Of a stretch of DNA of 46,981 nucleotides, positions 46,467 to 46,981 are shown piece by piece. Under the pieces are notes generated by a model. The model ran no database searches, was not told the origin of the DNA, and saw nothing but the letters and a program-made list of their open reading frames with translations. Source of the stretch: Verrucomicrobiota bacterium (GTDB taxonomy: Bacteria > Verrucomicrobiota > Verrucomicrobiia > Opitutales > Opitutaceae); contig JANYJB010000085.1 in NCBI GenBank assembly GCA_025361935.1, positions 1 through 46,981 of the forward strand. The letters are read 5' to 3'. A program made the translations under genes and the position numbers. How positions within the stretch are numbered: position 1 is the first letter of the stretch; every line of letters begins with the position of its first letter.

Positions 46467-46981
46467 ATGTCCCTCATCGAAGTCAAAATCCCGCCCCTCG
46501 GCGAATCCATCAGCTCCGGCGTGCTCGCCAAGTGGCACGTCGCCGACGGCTCCGTCGTCAAAAAAGACCAGCCCCTCTTCGAGCTCGAAACCGACAAGAT
46601 CACCTCCGAAGGCGTAGCCGAGTCCGCCGGCAAGATCACCTTCAAAGTCCAGCCCGGCACCGAGGTCAAAATAGGCGAAATCGTCGCCGTGATCGACACC
46701 GCCGCCGCCGGCGCCGCACCCGTCTCTTCCGCCGCTCCGGCTCCCGCCACCGTCGCGAAATCCGCCGAGCAATCCCCCGCCGTCCGCCGCGTCGCCGCCG
46801 AAACCGGCATCGACCCCGCCACCCTCTCCGGCACCGGCAAAGCCGGTCGCGTCACTAAGGGCGACGTCCTCGCCGCCGCCGAAAAACCCGCCGTTGCTCC
46901 GGCTCCGGCCCCTGCCGCCACCGCTCCGGCTGCTCCCGCACCCAAGCCCGCCACTCCCGTCGCCACCGGCGACAAGCAGAC
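46467..46981 (+). CDS. sucB: Dihydrolipoyllysine-residue succinyltransferase E2 (3' end cut off by window)
   Basis: Start ATG 46467; the frame stays open to the window end (171 codons). The lipoyl domain, [18 protein letters not shown] to VIDTAAAG, has the lipoylated Lys in [11 protein letters not shown]. An Ala/Pro-rich linker follows, then the peripheral subunit-binding domain [15 protein letters not shown] and [16 protein letters not shown], and a second Ala/Pro linker. The acyltransferase core lies beyond the window. Order sucA-sucB and the lipoyl sequence argue for the 2-oxoglutarate rather than the pyruvate complex. Confidence 0.95.
   Translation, partial: MSLIEVKIPPLGESISSGVLAKWHVADGSVVKKDQPLFELETDKITSEGVAESAGKITFKVQPGTEVKIGEIVAVIDTAAAGAAPVSSAAPAPATVAKSAEQSPAVRRVAAETGIDPATLSGTGKAGRVTKGDVLAAAEKPAVAPAPAPAATAPAAPAPKPATPVATGDKQ

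Overview
The window is high-GC bacterial chromosome and most resembles Verrucomicrobiota of the Opitutaceae type. This is an inference from gene content: a 1,600-residue protein with autotransporter-associated beta-strand repeats and a PEP-CTERM tail, a class II pyruvate phosphate dikinase, glucose-6-phosphate dehydrogenase with an added cyclic-nucleotide domain, a long-type LeuA, an 2-oxoglutarate dehydrogenase operon, and weak or absent Shine-Dalgarno sites. No replication origin, tRNA, rRNA, CRISPR array or intact insertion sequence was seen.

Left part (1-17.4 kb). The 3' end of ppdK and its terminator are followed by zwf fused to a cyclic-nucleotide-binding domain. Next comes a visibly AT-richer patch (about 4.46-6.75 kb) holding a decayed beta-helix gene on the minus strand and a Cys-rich, single-span, helical-repeat membrane protein, then the very large PEP-CTERM surface protein. 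After it lie uup (ABC-F), a secreted lactonase of the 6-phosphogluconolactonase fold, the SRP RNA gene (minus strand), a gamma-glutamylcyclotransferase-fold protein that lacks the catalytic Glu, a compact ECF sigma / small membrane protein / Spy-like operon, and a TVP38-family membrane protein.

Centre (17.6-33.3 kb). This is the most interesting region: a tightly packed plus-strand operon with mostly 4- to 8-base gene overlaps. It encodes two halogenase-like flavoproteins, an acyl carrier protein, a ketosynthase, a second ACP, a second ketosynthase, a short ketosynthase-like protein, an LpxL-type acyltransferase, a PlsC-type acyltransferase, a family 2 glycosyltransferase, a LolA-like carrier, an MMPL/RND exporter, an acyl-activating enzyme and a PAP2-polysaccharide deacetylase fusion gene with two apparent frameshifts. 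A convergent chorismatase gene closes it. The set matches aryl polyene / xanthomonadin / flexirubin pigment clusters. The expected logic is chorismate to hydroxybenzoate, activation onto ACP, chain extension, attachment to a lipid and export to the outer membrane. No ketoreductase or dehydratase gene is present here.

Right part (33.4-47 kb). Mostly housekeeping: a Kef-type antiporter, leuA behind a possible attenuator leader, lptG/lptF-type permease, rlmN, a secreted clan GH-D alpha-galactosidase-like enzyme in a lower-GC patch, metF, a SUI1/YciH-type factor, a small unknown protein, and sucA followed by the 5' part of sucB.
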